DNA of 64,000 nucleotides from JAGDMS01 sp050015455. Lineage in GTDB: Bacteria; Desulfobacterota; Binatia; HRBIN30. Location: contig JBEKBJ010000017.1 of NCBI GenBank assembly GCA_050015455.1, positions 16,357 to 80,356 on the forward strand, written 5' to 3'. Positions 40,139 through 49,486 of this stretch are shown here, in pieces; position 1 is the first letter of the stretch; each line of letters opens with the position of its first letter. The notes under the pieces were generated by a model. The model was not told the origin of the DNA, searched no databases, and saw only the letters and a program-made list of their open reading frames with translations. The position numbers and the translations under genes were made by a program.

Positions 40139-40750
40139 TCATGGAGGACCGAATAGCCGGCGGACGTTTGACCAGACTTCTCTGGCGACGGAGGCGGGGG
40201 CCCGTGGCGTCTTTCGGCCGAGCCACTCCGCCATTGCGGCGTTGAGCCCGCCCACGAGAAGGAGCGCCACCACGCGAGCGGAGCGTCGCCGCGCCGGCGG
40301 AAGCGCGGTCCGGCACAGCGATTCCACCTCACCAATCAGCTCCTCATACCGGGCCGCCGCCTTCTCGCCCAGACGTGAACGGATCTCCCACGGAAAGCCT
40401 TGCGTTGCCGCCAGGTAGAGCCGGAAGAAGGCCGCTTCAGCGGCGAAGTAGTCGAATGCGCCGCGCACCAGCCGCTCGATCCGGGCCAGCGGCGGACCTT
40501 CACTTGTGACACCTCGAACCGCCTCGACGAAACGGTCCATCCGCCGCTCCATCACGCGCACGAAAAGCTCCTCCTTTCCGGAGAAAGCCTTGTAAAGTGT
40601 GCCGAGTGCCACCTCACTACGGCGGGCGATATCCTGCATCGACGCGCCGGCGAACCCGCGTTCCAGAAAAACCGCCTCGGCCGCGTCAAGCAACCACGCG
40701 TTCCTAAAAGCGCGCTCGTGGATTTTTCTCCTTGTGGAACTGGGTTCCAT
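40139..40750 (-). CDS. TetR-family regulator of the efflux operon
   Basis: 203 residues from ATG 40750 (another ATG lies at 40765). The N-terminal helix-turn-helix reads ILDAAEAVFLERGFAG-type sequence, here LLDAAEAVFLERGFAGASMQ then DIARRSEVALGTLYKAFSGK, the classic TetR DNA-binding domain, followed by a helical ligand domain. It precedes emrA by 180 bases on the same strand, so it is probably a ligand-responsive repressor of the efflux genes and of itself. Operator not identified. Confidence 0.9.
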   Translation of the reverse strand: MEPSSTRRKIHERAFRNAWLLDAAEAVFLERGFAGASMQDIARRSEVALGTLYKAFSGKEELFVRVMERRMDRFVEAVRGVTSEGPPLARIERLVRGAFDYFAAEAAFFRLYLAATQGFPWEIRSRLGEKAAARYEELIGEVESLCRTALPPARRRSARVVALLLVGGLNAAMAEWLGRKTPRAPASVAREVWSNVRRLFGPP

Positions 40751-40867
40751 AAAATGATGCCGCATTCTATCACTAGGGGTAAAGCGCCTCAACCGGAATT
40801 GTAGGCGGACGAGCAGGGCTCAGTCGCAATCACGAAAAAATGGCCGCCCCTCCCGTCTTCGCGGCAC

Positions 40868-42046
40868 TCAATCGACCACGGCCGCCACGACCATGTCGGA
40901 CAGGCGCTGGTGGCGCATGATGCTGTGTCCCTCTTCCATCAGCCCGGCGGAAAGGAAGACATAGGTGAGCGCCCGCTCGGGGTCGACCCAGAAGACGGTG
41001 GACCCGGCGCCGAAGCCGCCGAAGGTACGGGGCGAGGTGTTGAGTCCCAGCTGCGTCGGGAAGAGGCCGCTGCCACGCACGAAGAAGGTGAGGCCAAGAT
41101 GCGCGGGAATCTCGGGCCAGCCGTACATCTCCCGCATGTAGTCCATCAGATGGTTCGGCAGCTCTCCCGTCTGATTCGTCGTCGCCAGCTCGACGGTCTC
41201 CGGACTCAGCACGCGGTTCCCGTTGAGCTGGCCGCCCCGTCGCAGCATCTCCGCGAACAAGAACACGTCGTGGACCGTCGACACGGCGCCGCCCGACGGC
41301 AGCTCGGTGTCCTCGGCGACGATGTAGTTCATGCCCTCGATCAGGAGCGGATCAAAGAGCCCCGGGGTCGTGTCGCGCACGACAACGGGCACGATCCGCT
41401 TCTTCAGCCGCTCGGGTAATCCCAGTGCTGTCTCCTGCATCCCCAAGGGCGCAAAAAGATCTTGCGCCAGGATCTCGCGGAAGGGGCGCTGCTCTTCGTC
41501 GCTCCTCTGAACCATCGCCGCAACGATGGCATGGGCCGTGACCGGGTTGTAGGTCACGATCGTTCCGGGCATGAAGAGCACCCGCTCGTTGCTCAGCGCC
41601 GCGACGACCGCCTCAATGTTGCCGAGCTTGTCCATCGGGAAGGTGAAGGGAATCTCCGTGTTCAAGCCGCTCGTATGCGTGAGGATGTGGGCGACCGTGA
41701 TGTTCTGCTTGCCCTTGATGCCGAACTCGGGGATGAGGTCCTTGATGGGCGTCGTGAGCGTGAACTTGCCCTCCTCGATGGCCATCAGGACCCGCGTCGC
41801 CGTGAACTGTTTGGTGATGGACATGATGAAGAAGACATCGTCCGTCTTCGTCTTGCGCCCGCTGGCGAGGTCCGAGTGGCCGGCCGCCTCGTGCAGGACG
41901 ACGATCCCCTCGCGCGCGACCAGGAACGCCGCCCCATCATAGAGACCCTTCGCGGTGTCCTCTTCGATCGCCCGCTTCAGCTTCAACAGACGATCGGGAT
42001 CGAGCCCTAGTTTTCTCGCTTCGCTAATATCTGCTGTCGCAACCAT
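40868..42046 (-). CDS. Serine beta-lactamase-fold hydrolase (class C-like/esterase)
   Basis: 392 residues from ATG 42046, preceded by gagaggggcgc; a longer frame begins at 42169 but lacks such a site and family resemblance. The nucleophile motif is FIMSITKQFTATRVLMAIEE (SxxK), the second motif is YNP-like in TIVTYNPVTAHAI (YxN), and TVFWVDPERALTYVFLS lies near the third. There is no obvious signal peptide, so it may be a cytoplasmic esterase or peptidase rather than a true beta-lactamase. A truncated TetR gene lies upstream. Confidence 0.87.
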   Translation of the reverse strand: MVATADISEARKLGLDPDRLLKLKRAIEEDTAKGLYDGAAFLVAREGIVVLHEAAGHSDLASGRKTKTDDVFFIMSITKQFTATRVLMAIEEGKFTLTTPIKDLIPEFGIKGKQNITVAHILTHTSGLNTEIPFTFPMDKLGNIEAVVAALSNERVLFMPGTIVTYNPVTAHAIVAAMVQRSDEEQRPFREILAQDLFAPLGMQETALGLPERLKKRIVPVVVRDTTPGLFDPLLIEGMNYIVAEDTELPSGGAVSTVHDVFLFAEMLRRGGQLNGNRVLSPETVELATTNQTGELPNHLMDYMREMYGWPEIPAHLGLTFFVRGSGLFPTQLGLNTSPRTFGGFGAGSTVFWVDPERALTYVFLSAGLMEEGHSIMRHQRLSDMVVAAVVD

Positions 42047-42202
42047 GCGCCCCTCTCTCACGACGTTCTCTGATCCGAACCGGTCCGCTTCTTCTGCAGT
42101 TCCTGTTGGCACAGCCGTCTGTCCGGCGTGCTCAGTACCGCCAGTGACGCCGTCATTGTCGCTCTGCACCGTGCAAGGGTCAGGCCGCCTTGCTCATTCC
42201 GT

Positions 42203-42499
42203 TCAGGCACGGGCCATATTCTCCAACTTCCGCCGGGGAGAAACCACGCGGCGGCTTTCGCGCTCCAGGAATTCGTTGATCAAATCGAACGACTCGACGC
42301 AGATCTCGGCGTGGATCTCGTCGATGCCGCCGAAGTAGTAGTAGATCGCTCCCGGCGACAGCTCGGCAGCGAGGGCGATGTCGCGAATGTTAGTCTTGAA
42401 ATATCCTTCCTTGAGGAATACCGCTTTGGCGGCACCAATAATCCGGTCCCTCCTCTCCATTCGCTCCGGTTGCCTTCGCCTCGCCAAGATCTCCTCCAT
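42203..42499 (-). pseudogene. TetR-family regulator, truncated after the DNA-binding domain
   Basis: 98 residues. Residues ~18-70 are an intact TetR helix-turn-helix domain (IIGAAKAVFLKEGYFKTNIR then DIALAAELSPGAIYYYFGGI). After LINEFLERESRRVVSPRRKL and ENMARA the frame ends, where full-length members continue another ~100 residues. The remaining domain could in principle still bind DNA, but without the dimerising and ligand domain this is doubtful. A palindrome, aaacgacgttt (42520-42530), lies upstream of its start. Confidence 0.65.
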
Positions 42500-42519
42500 C
42501 AGATCCGCCCGCAGGATAT

Positions 42520-42530
42520 AAACGACGTTT
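42520..42530. promoter_or_regulatory. Short palindrome upstream of the truncated TetR gene
   Basis: aaacgacgttt is a perfect 5-bp inverted repeat around one central base, twenty bases before the TetR start and close to A/T-rich sequence. It could be an operator half of a longer site; nothing else supports this. Confidence 0.25.
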
Positions 42531-42641
42531 TAATACCATGTGATGTTCGAACCGTCAAACAAACGCGAGAACCCGGGCCGTGAAACGGCAGATTCGCCTT
42601 GCCGGGCCCGGGCATTTCAGGTAGAGGGCCTTGCATGTGAC

Positions 42642-42714
42642 GGGGCTGTAGCTCAGTTGGGAGAGCGCCTGAATGGCATTCAGGAGGCCGACGGTTCGAC
42701 TCCGTTCAGCTCCA
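42642..42714 (+). tRNA. tRNA-Ala (anticodon GGC)
   Basis: 73 bases. Acceptor strands ggggctg and cagctcc pair with one G-U; the D-arm begins gctcagttggg; the anticodon stem cctga/tcagg encloses the loop atggcat, giving GGC; the T-arm has ttcgact. The discriminator base is A and the genomic sequence then reads ctg, so CCA is not encoded and must be added by the CCA enzyme. GGC decodes GCC and GCU alanine codons. Confidence 0.93.
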
Positions 42715-42723
42715 CTGGTTTGA

Positions 42724-42996
42724 GTGTCGCGCTTGTCCGCACTGCGGAAATCACGCCTCTGGCGTGCCTGGTGGACCTTCTGTGTGGCGGTCGCCTTGCT
42801 GGCTGCGGTCTCGGTACTTGGTAGTTGCGCCGCACATCAGCCGCAGCCGACGATACCGGAGGACGACAACATCGAGGAGGCTCAGCCGCTCGCTGATGAT
42901 GAGAGCCTCGCCGACAAAGCTGGGGAGGTAGGAGTCGTCGGCTTGGTGGTCGCCATCATCGTCGGGGGCATCCTTCTGCCGATATTCCTGCTCTGA
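42724..42996 (+). CDS. Small membrane-anchored or lipoprotein
   Basis: 90 residues from GTG 42724, ten bases after the tRNA. An N-terminal basic stretch and hydrophobic run (FCVAVALLAAVSVLGSCAAH) end in a lipobox-like VLGSC, an acidic middle follows, and a second hydrophobic stretch (VGVVGLVVAIIVGGILLPIF) closes the protein. No ribosome-binding site is clear because the tRNA occupies the leader. The two hydrophobic regions make a real protein plausible, but no family is known. Confidence 0.45.
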   Translation: MSRLSALRKSRLWRAWWTFCVAVALLAAVSVLGSCAAHQPQPTIPEDDNIEEAQPLADDESLADKAGEVGVVGLVVAIIVGGILLPIFLL

Positions 42997-43174
42997 ACCG
43001 GGTCGGCCCCGATGATTGCTTCGGAAGACACCTACAGCGGCGGTGAGACCCGCCGTGTCGCTACCGTTGTGGTGTGCCTTTTCGTTTGACAAACAAAGTC
43101 GGTCCATTAGAGAGTAAGACCTCTGCTGGCCAGGCGTGAGTGTAGGGCGGCCGAAAAGACATGGGAGCAGTGTT

Positions 43175-45970
43175 ATGGGACGAACCTATTGCGCGACATC
43201 GTTGGTAGTTGCTTGCCTGCTATTCTGCCAAAGTTCGCGAGCACAACTTGCTTTTTTAGCAGGTCCACAGTCCCCGGTCGCGGGGGGGGCGGTGGACATT
43301 GCGGCGGCAGACTTCAACGAAGATGGTATTGACGATGCAGCAGTAATCGGCACGGGCGTGGGCGGAGCTGTCACGGTGTTCTTCGGCTCGACAGACGGCA
43401 GCTTCACGTCCCCTGTCGCCATGACGGTGGGAAAGTTGCTGCGTGGCATCGTCACTGGAGATTTCAGCGGACACAAGGCAAACAATCAAGCTGCTATCGA
43501 CATTGCGGTTGTCGGTGGGAACAAAGCGTACATACTGCCCGAACAAGTGCAAGGCGGAATGGGGACCGGGACGTTCGGGGCGCCAGTGAGCTTTCCGGTC
43601 CGCCATGTGGCCGCCGATATAGGTGCCGGGTACCTCAACTGCCCGCGCGGTTGCACGAGCTCCGCAGCTACGTTAGATCTTGTAACCGCCAACGGAATTT
43701 CCAACACATTGACTTTGCTGTTCGACCCGAGCCCCAAAACTGAAACGTATCAGTCCCCGCCGGATATCGCTACCGGGCGGAACGCCCATGCGGTTAAAGT
43801 GGCGGATTTCACCGGTAGCGGGGCCGACGATATCGCCGTGCTGCTCACCGGCTACACCGGTGCCGACCTCGTGAGCGTCTACCTCAACAACGGCACTGGG
43901 ACCTTCTCGTCGCCTCCCGTCAGCTACCCTGTCGGCGTGGCAGCCACAGCCTTGACCGTCGCAAATTTCCACGGCGATATCGATGCCGACAGCGTGCAAG
44001 ACATCGCGGTGTTGAATAAGGGCGCGGCCGCGGTGTTGAACAAGGGCACTGCGACAACAGCGGAAATCTCCGTTTCATTCCTGTTGAACCGAACGACCAA
44101 GTCGCCGGACGGCACACTCCGAGGGACTGGGTTCTTTGACACTTTACCCCTCTTCAGGGTCAGCTGCCCGGCGCAAGTCAATGGAATTCCCGTAACCTGT
44201 ACTCCCCAGGGCATCGTCAGTGGCGACTTCGACGGCGACGGTTTAAGTGATTTCGCCGTGTCGTTCAGCACATCGGCAATAACGACAACATCAGCAACCG
44301 CCGGCTTCGTCAACGTCTATACTGGGCGCGGGAACGGGCTGTTTGATTTCGCTGCCCAAGTCCTCGTCGGCCTTGCGCCGAGCGGCATGGCTGCGGGTGA
44401 CTTCACCGGTCACGGTAACGGTGTGCAAGACATTGCGGTCGCAGAATCCGGCAGTAGCACGACGCGCATACTGCAGAGCGTCCCGCCACCCCCGAAGCCC
44501 GGAGGTTGGGCGTGCAAAACGGATAATCAATGTCAGGCGGGGTTGCACTGCGTCGACTACATCTGCTGCGCTCTGCCCGACGACGCTCTTTCATGCCCAT
44601 CGGGCGAGCTCTGTAACGTCTCTGGCAACCTCGGGGTGTGCTCGCCGCCCGGGCCAAACGGCATTCCGTGTGATTCCGCACAACAGTGTCAGTCGGGGTT
44701 TTGTGTAGACGGGTTCTGCTGCAGTGCCGCGTCCTGCCCCGCCGGCGAATACTGCAACAGCGGCGGTTGCGCCGTGCCCGCTCCCTCCGGTAGCCCGTGT
44801 TCGGAGGACGAGCAGTGCACATCCGGCTACTGCGTCAATGAAGTCTGCTGCGGCTCGGAGAGTTGCCCCAACAGCCAATCTTGCGATGTCCCCGGCTTTG
44901 AGGGTCAATGTACGCCGCTCGTCTCGCTCGGCAACGCGTGTACGAGCCCGGACCAATGTATCTCCGGTTTTTGTGCCGACGGGGTCTGCTGCTACGCAGC
45001 ATACTGCCCCACGGACCAAGCGTGTAACCTCGCTGGATCCATGGGACAGTGCGCATACCTACCGACGCCCACACCCACCTCCACCGCCACGCCGACGACC
45101 ACCTGGACACCCACGCCAACCCTGACGCCGACGCCAACCCTGACGCCGACGCCTGTGCCGATCGGGGGGGCGTGCTCCGCCGGCATCACACTCTGTGACT
45201 CACCGAACCAATGCGTCGACGGCATTTGCTGTCGCGCGGCATGCCCTGCCGGCCAGCATTGCAACATCACGAATTTAGTCGGCACGTGCCATGTGCAACT
45301 GTCGAATACATCACCCTGTAGCCTGAACACAGATTGCCTGTCCGGGTACTGCGCGCCGTCCGGCGAGTGCGCGCCGGCACCCACCGCGACGCCGACGCCG
45401 ACGGCTACGATCACACTGACTCCCTCGAACACGCCGACGGCCACGATCACACTGACTCCCTCGAACACTCCGACAGCGACCGCCACGCCTACGGCCACAC
45501 CGACGGCCACACCAACGCCCTGCGACGAAACCAGCTGTGAAGCCCAGGGGCAGGGGTGGCGGTGCGACATCACGGGTTACGTGGGCACGTGTTCAGCCCC
45601 CTTTGGCTATGGGGACGGGCCGTGTGGAAAGAACACCGACTGTGAGGCGGCCCTGATTTGCAATTCGGACACGGAGCGATGCGATTACAACCCGACGCCG
45701 GCCCAGACGCTGACGCCGACACCAGTAACGCCGTTGACGTGCCCACAGGGCATGGTGCCTCAAGGCAACGTATGCGTAAAGGTCAGCCGCAGCGGCGGCT
45801 GTTCAATCGGAGACCCGAGTGCCAGGGGTACGGCGGCCCCCGTAACTAGCGCCGCGGGCACAGACACCTGGCTGGTCGCCCTCCTGCCGTTGGCGCTCGG
45901 TATCCGGCGCCTCAGGCGGCAGCAAACCCGGGCCCACGCGCAGCGACCTATCCGAATTGCGTTACGGTAA
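43175..45970 (+). CDS. Large secreted FG-GAP and Cys-rich protein with Thr-Pro linkers and C-terminal anchor
   Basis: 931 residues from ATG 43175. Signal peptide MGRTYCATSLVVACLLFCQS. Residues ~40-440 are FG-GAP/VCBS-type propeller repeats with calcium-like loops (AADFNEDGIDDAAVIGTG, SGDFDGDGLSDFAVSF). From ~450 come about seven Cys-rich modules of the form C-x4-QC-x2-G-x-C-x4-CC (e.g. CQSGFCVDGFCCSAASCPAG). Two long Thr-Pro linkers and one shorter Thr-Pro stretch follow. The last ~45 residues have GGCSIGDPS, a hydrophobic span TWLVALLPLALGI and RRLRRQ, the layout of MYXO-CTERM/JDVT-CTERM-like sorting tails. A surface-anchored adhesin or sensor is likely. Start: the upstream GTG is less good. 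Confidence 0.8.
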   Translation: MGRTYCATSLVVACLLFCQSSRAQLAFLAGPQSPVAGGAVDIAAADFNEDGIDDAAVIGTGVGGAVTVFFGSTDGSFTSPVAMTVGKLLRGIVTGDFSGHKANNQAAIDIAVVGGNKAYILPEQVQGGMGTGTFGAPVSFPVRHVAADIGAGYLNCPRGCTSSAATLDLVTANGISNTLTLLFDPSPKTETYQSPPDIATGRNAHAVKVADFTGSGADDIAVLLTGYTGADLVSVYLNNGTGTFSSPPVSYPVGVAATALTVANFHGDIDADSVQDIAVLNKGAAAVLNKGTATTAEISVSFLLNRTTKSPDGTLRGTGFFDTLPLFRVSCPAQVNGIPVTCTPQGIVSGDFDGDGLSDFAVSFSTSAITTTSATAGFVNVYTGRGNGLFDFAAQVLVGLAPSGMAAGDFTGHGNGVQDIAVAESGSSTTRILQSVPPPPKPGGWACKTDNQCQAGLHCVDYICCALPDDALSCPSGELCNVSGNLGVCSPPGPNGIPCDSAQQCQSGFCVDGFCCSAASCPAGEYCNSGGCAVPAPSGSPCSEDEQCTSGYCVNEVCCGSESCPNSQSCDVPGFEGQCTPLVSLGNACTSPDQCISGFCADGVCCYAAYCPTDQACNLAGSMGQCAYLPTPTPTSTATPTTTWTPTPTLTPTPTLTPTPVPIGGACSAGITLCDSPNQCVDGICCRAACPAGQHCNITNLVGTCHVQLSNTSPCSLNTDCLSGYCAPSGECAPAPTATPTPTATITLTPSNTPTATITLTPSNTPTATATPTATPTATPTPCDETSCEAQGQGWRCDITGYVGTCSAPFGYGDGPCGKNTDCEAALICNSDTERCDYNPTPAQTLTPTPVTPLTCPQGMVPQGNVCVKVSRSGGCSIGDPSARGTAAPVTSAAGTDTWLVALLPLALGIRRLRRQQTRAHAQRPIRIALR
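45116..45151 (+). repeat. 18-base tandem duplication in the linker
   Basis: ccaaccctgacgccgacg occurs twice in a row, encoding Thr-Pro-Thr-Leu-Thr-Pro repeats of the first linker. Typical of linker growth by slippage. Confidence 0.6.
45402..45473 (+). repeat. 36-base tandem duplication in the second linker
   Basis: Two nearly identical 36-base units, each encoding TATITLTPSNTP, with two or three base differences. They lie between Cys-rich modules and show recent duplication inside the gene. Confidence 0.6.
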
Positions 45971-46007
45971 CTTCGCGTGCCTTACGCCAGCGGCAAGCGG
46001 GCGACGC

Positions 46008-46982
46008 TCAATCCTGTGTCCCACTCTCCCAGCGCTTCCACTGCTCGGCGTAGGCGTCGACGTTGTCGCGCGTGACCACATCGATGCCCGAATAGTGATA
46101 TACCTCGGCTGGCTGCTCGCCATCGTGGATGGCCTTCAGCAGCCGTACCGATTCCTCGCCCCAGCCGAAGTACTTCTGCCCAACGAGGAGCTGTACCTTG
46201 CCGCTGCGGAGCAGGTCCGGCGCAGGCGGAATCGTGTCGAACGCGACAAACTTGGTGTGAGCTGGATCGATGGGGTCGAGTGCGTTGCGCATGAATACCG
46301 GCCAACCACCGACGGACAGCCAGCCGTCGAGATCCGGATGGCGTTGCGTGCCGACGGCGATCACTTCGGCGACCCGCAACGCGTCATCACGAATATCGTA
46401 GGTTTCGACGATGTGGACCTCGGGGTAGCGTGCGAGCGCCTCGCGCGCGCCGTCCAGCCGCTTCTGTAAGTTGTCGGCCCCGAGTGACGTGATCAGCGCG
46501 ACGCGGCCGCGCCCGCCGAGGAGCCCGGCCAAGCCATCCCCGAGCGCCCGGCCCGCCTCGATGTCGTTCACGCCGTAAAATGCCAGGCGCTTGCTCTTCG
46601 GCGCATCCGAGTCAAACGTGACCACGGGGATCCCGCCATCCACCGCACGGTCGATGGCGTCGGTCAGCAGATCGCCGTTGAGACAGGAGATGGCAACGCC
46701 GTCCACGCGCTGGGCGATGAACGATTCGAGAATCTCCTTCTGCCGAATCTCGTCGGTGGTCTCCGGCCCGCGCCAGAGGATGTCGATCCCGCCGAGCCGT
46801 TGCGCGGCGCGCTCCGCGCCAGTGCGGGCATAATCGAACACCGGGATGTGCAGCGCTTTTGGAATGATCGCAAAGCGAAGCTTGCGGGGGCCGTCGGCCG
46901 GCCGTGAGCACCCCGTCGCCATCGCGAGCAACATGAGCGCCGCGATTGCAGATTTCAGATCTACGATTCCAAGCTTGTCCAT
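46008..46982 (-). CDS. Sugar ABC transporter substrate-binding lipoprotein (RbsB-like)
   Basis: 324 residues from ATG 46982. The N-terminal hydrophobic stretch ends in a lipobox (MLLAMATGCSRPADG). The body follows the periplasmic binding protein type-1 fold: IIPKALHIPVFDYARTGAER, VDGVAISCLNGDLLTDAIDR, GIPVVTFDSDAP, and GGRGRVALITSLGADNLQKR. It should capture a sugar in the periplasm and deliver it to the permease and ATPase encoded just upstream (distances 33 bases and overlap). The substrate is not clear. A run of short agattg-type repeats precedes the start. Confidence 0.87.
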   Translation of the reverse strand: MDKLGIVDLKSAIAALMLLAMATGCSRPADGPRKLRFAIIPKALHIPVFDYARTGAERAAQRLGGIDILWRGPETTDEIRQKEILESFIAQRVDGVAISCLNGDLLTDAIDRAVDGGIPVVTFDSDAPKSKRLAFYGVNDIEAGRALGDGLAGLLGGRGRVALITSLGADNLQKRLDGAREALARYPEVHIVETYDIRDDALRVAEVIAVGTQRHPDLDGWLSVGGWPVFMRNALDPIDPAHTKFVAFDTIPPAPDLLRSGKVQLLVGQKYFGWGEESVRLLKAIHDGEQPAEVYHYSGIDVVTRDNVDAYAEQWKRWESGTQD

Positions 46983-47015
46983 CTCAATCCGCAATCTACA
47001 ATCTGCAATCCAAAA

Positions 47016-48002
47016 TCAACTCCTCTCCCGCGTTGCCAGCCGGTCCATGACCACGATCACGAGGACGGCAACTCCGAGGATGAGCCGGTCCAGGAACGTG
47101 CCCCGCGGGAATTGCGCCAGCGCGTTGCGGAGCACGCCGAAGATGAGCGAGCCGATCACGGCGCCCACCACCGAGGCGCGCCCGCCGGACAGCGAGGCGC
47201 CGCCCACGACCGCCGCGGCGATGATATCGAGCTCGTAGCCGCCGGCCACGTCCGCCTTCCCTTGTCCCTGGACGACCGCCAGCACCACCCCCGACAAGGC
47301 CGCCAGCGCGCCGCCGCTCACGTAGACGAACGCCTTCACTCGTTTCACCCGTACACCGGCATATCGTGCCGCGACTTCATTGCCGCCCGTCGCAAGGATG
47401 TGGCGGCCGAGCGCGGTGCGCCTCATGATCATCTGAAAGACGATGGTCAGCACCAACATGATGACGCCAGGCCAGAACGACAGCGCTATGCCGAGCGGCG
47501 CCGTCTCGGGTGCGAGGCGCGCCGACAGATCGTAGAAACGCCCTTCCGTGATCAGGAACGCGGCGCCGCGGGTGATGCCCATCACGCCCAAGGTGGCGAT
47601 GAACGGCGGCAGACTGGCCGCGATCACGAGCACGGCTGCGAGCGCCCCCGAGCCCAAGCCTACGCCGACACCGGCCAGGCACGCCGCCCACAACGGCCAG
47701 CCGCCGACGACGAACAGATCGCCGGTAACCACTGACGCCAACGCGATGACCGCGCCGGGAGCGAGGTCGATGCCGCCTGCACCGATGATCATCGACGCTC
47801 CGATGGCAGCGATGCCGTAGATGCTGGAGTACTTCAGGATCAGCGCAACGTTGCCGGCGTTGGCAAAAGTGTGCGGTCCGCCGCCGCGGGGCGCCAACAC
47901 CAGCGCGAAGAAGCCGAACTCAAGCAGCAAAATGAGCGCGGCGCTCCAACCAGACACCAGCCGAGGCAGCGCCACGCGGCGCACGGGCAGGGGCGCAGTC
48001 AT
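47016..48002 (-). CDS. Sugar ABC transporter permease (RbsC-like)
   Basis: 328 residues, about nine hydrophobic segments. The family cytoplasmic loop is seen as GRHILATGGNEVAARYAGVR then VKRVKAFVYVSGGALAALSG, and GYELDIIAAAVVGGASLSGG is the conserved block of the ribose/galactose/allose-type permeases. It overlaps the ATPase gene by four bases and is followed by the binding-protein gene, so ATPase, permease and binding protein form one operon. Confidence 0.9.
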   Translation of the reverse strand: MTAPLPVRRVALPRLVSGWSAALILLLEFGFFALVLAPRGGGPHTFANAGNVALILKYSSIYGIAAIGASMIIGAGGIDLAPGAVIALASVVTGDLFVVGGWPLWAACLAGVGVGLGSGALAAVLVIAASLPPFIATLGVMGITRGAAFLITEGRFYDLSARLAPETAPLGIALSFWPGVIMLVLTIVFQMIMRRTALGRHILATGGNEVAARYAGVRVKRVKAFVYVSGGALAALSGVVLAVVQGQGKADVAGGYELDIIAAAVVGGASLSGGRASVVGAVIGSLIFGVLRNALAQFPRGTFLDRLILGVAVLVIVVMDRLATRERS

Positions 48003-49471
48003 TCGCTCTCAGCTCTCGATTGCGGGCTCGCGACTGCGCTCACCGCCGCCCCCGTCATCAATGCCGCCAGCCGCGTCTCGCTCGCCTCACCCGCTGTGAG
48101 CTCGCCCGCAACTTCACCGTCGTGCAGCACGAGGATGCGGTCGCACAGCGCCAGCAGTTCCGGCAAGTCGCTGGAGGCCAGCACGACCGGCGCGCCGGCC
48201 TCGGCGAGCTGCCGGATCAGATCGTGGATCTCGGCCTTCACGGCCACGTCGACGCCTGCGGTGGGTTCGTCCAGCAGCAACAGCGCCGGCTGCCGGCGGA
48301 GCGCCCGCGCGAGCAGCAGTTTCTGCTGATTGCCGCCGGACAACGAGTCGATCACGGCTTCGCTCCCGGGCGCACGAATCCGCAACCGCTCGATCCAGTG
48401 TCGCGCCTCGGTGCGCTCGCGCCTCGGATGAAGGCGCCACCCAGGAGATGGCAAGAAGAGATTGTGGCGCAGGTTGAGCGTGCGTATCAGCCCTTTGCTG
48501 GCGCGGTCTTCCGGCACGAGCACTGGGGCCTCCCCCAACTTCATGTGGCCGGACCGCAGCGGGCGCAGCCCCGTGATGCCTTCGAGCACCTCACTGCGGC
48601 CCGCACCCACGAGGCCGGCGAGGCCGACCACCTCACCGCGTCGGACCGTGAGGCTGAGCCCGCGCACGTGCGCCACGGCGACCTTCACGAGCTCGAGCGC
48701 CGCCGATCCAAGGGGCGCACCGCCGCGCACCCGAGGCGCCAGGTCGCGCCCTACCATCCGCCGGACGAGCGTTGCGGTATCAACCGCGGTGATCGGATCC
48801 GTCGAGACGCGCCGGCCATCACGCAGGACGGTTACGCGGTCGGCGATGGCACGCACCTCCTCGAGCCGGTGGCTGACGTACAGGATACCGCTGCCCCGTT
48901 TTCGCTGTGCGCAAACGGCGCCAAACAGCACCTGCGTTTCCGCCTGGCCCAGCACCGCTGTGGGTTCGTCGAGCAACAGCAGGTCGGGGCGTCCACACAG
49001 TGCGCGCGCCAACTGCACTTGCTTCCGTTGCGTGACCGCCAGACTCCGAAGCGAAGCTTGTGGGTCTGCCGTGCAGCCCACGGCCGCCAAGGCTGCCGAC
49101 GTGGCTTCCTGCATCGCTCGCTGCCGCAGCCGCCGGAGCTTGCCGCGCAGCTCGCGCGCGAGGAACAGCCATTCGCTGACACGCAGGTCCGGCGGCAGCT
49201 CCGTTTCCTGCGGCACCCACTCGATGCGCGTCCCCACCGGAACTCGAATCGAGCCCGCGCTCAGCCGCACGGCGCCAGCGATGCCGCGTAACAGGGTGGA
49301 CTTACCGGCGCCGTTTTCACCTACCACTGCGTGCACCTCGCCCGGGTACACGTCCAGGTCGACCTCGTCGAGGGCAGCTGTGGCGTGGTACCGCACAGAG
49401 ATGCCGGCGCCGACCAGCAGCGGCTGGCCCAAAGTTTGGTCGTACCTCTGACAGGCTTCTTCTCGCCTCAT
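47999..49471 (-). CDS. Sugar ABC transporter ATPase, duplicated (RbsA-like)
   Basis: 490 residues with two ABC domains. The first has a full Walker A (VVGENGAGKSTLLRGIAGAV) and Walker B (LLLDEPTAVLG); its signature region reads LAVTQRKQVQLARAL. The second has the degenerate Walker A (GLVGAGRSEVLEGITG) usual for this family, with SLSGGNQQKLLLARAL and LLLDEPTAGVDVA intact. It energises uptake through the membrane protein encoded next. First gene of the operon. Confidence 0.92.
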   Translation of the reverse strand: MRREEACQRYDQTLGQPLLVGAGISVRYHATAALDEVDLDVYPGEVHAVVGENGAGKSTLLRGIAGAVRLSAGSIRVPVGTRIEWVPQETELPPDLRVSEWLFLARELRGKLRRLRQRAMQEATSAALAAVGCTADPQASLRSLAVTQRKQVQLARALCGRPDLLLLDEPTAVLGQAETQVLFGAVCAQRKRGSGILYVSHRLEEVRAIADRVTVLRDGRRVSTDPITAVDTATLVRRMVGRDLAPRVRGGAPLGSAALELVKVAVAHVRGLSLTVRRGEVVGLAGLVGAGRSEVLEGITGLRPLRSGHMKLGEAPVLVPEDRASKGLIRTLNLRHNLFLPSPGWRLHPRRERTEARHWIERLRIRAPGSEAVIDSLSGGNQQKLLLARALRRQPALLLLDEPTAGVDVAVKAEIHDLIRQLAEAGAPVVLASSDLPELLALCDRILVLHDGEVAGELTAGEASETRLAALMTGAAVSAVASPQSRAESE

Positions 49472-49486
49472 GCCGGGACGCAGCCC

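Noticed and set aside
42560..42640. Promoter for tRNA-Ala
   Set aside because: Candidate -35 and -10 boxes deviate strongly from consensus within GC-rich palindromic sequence; not supportable.
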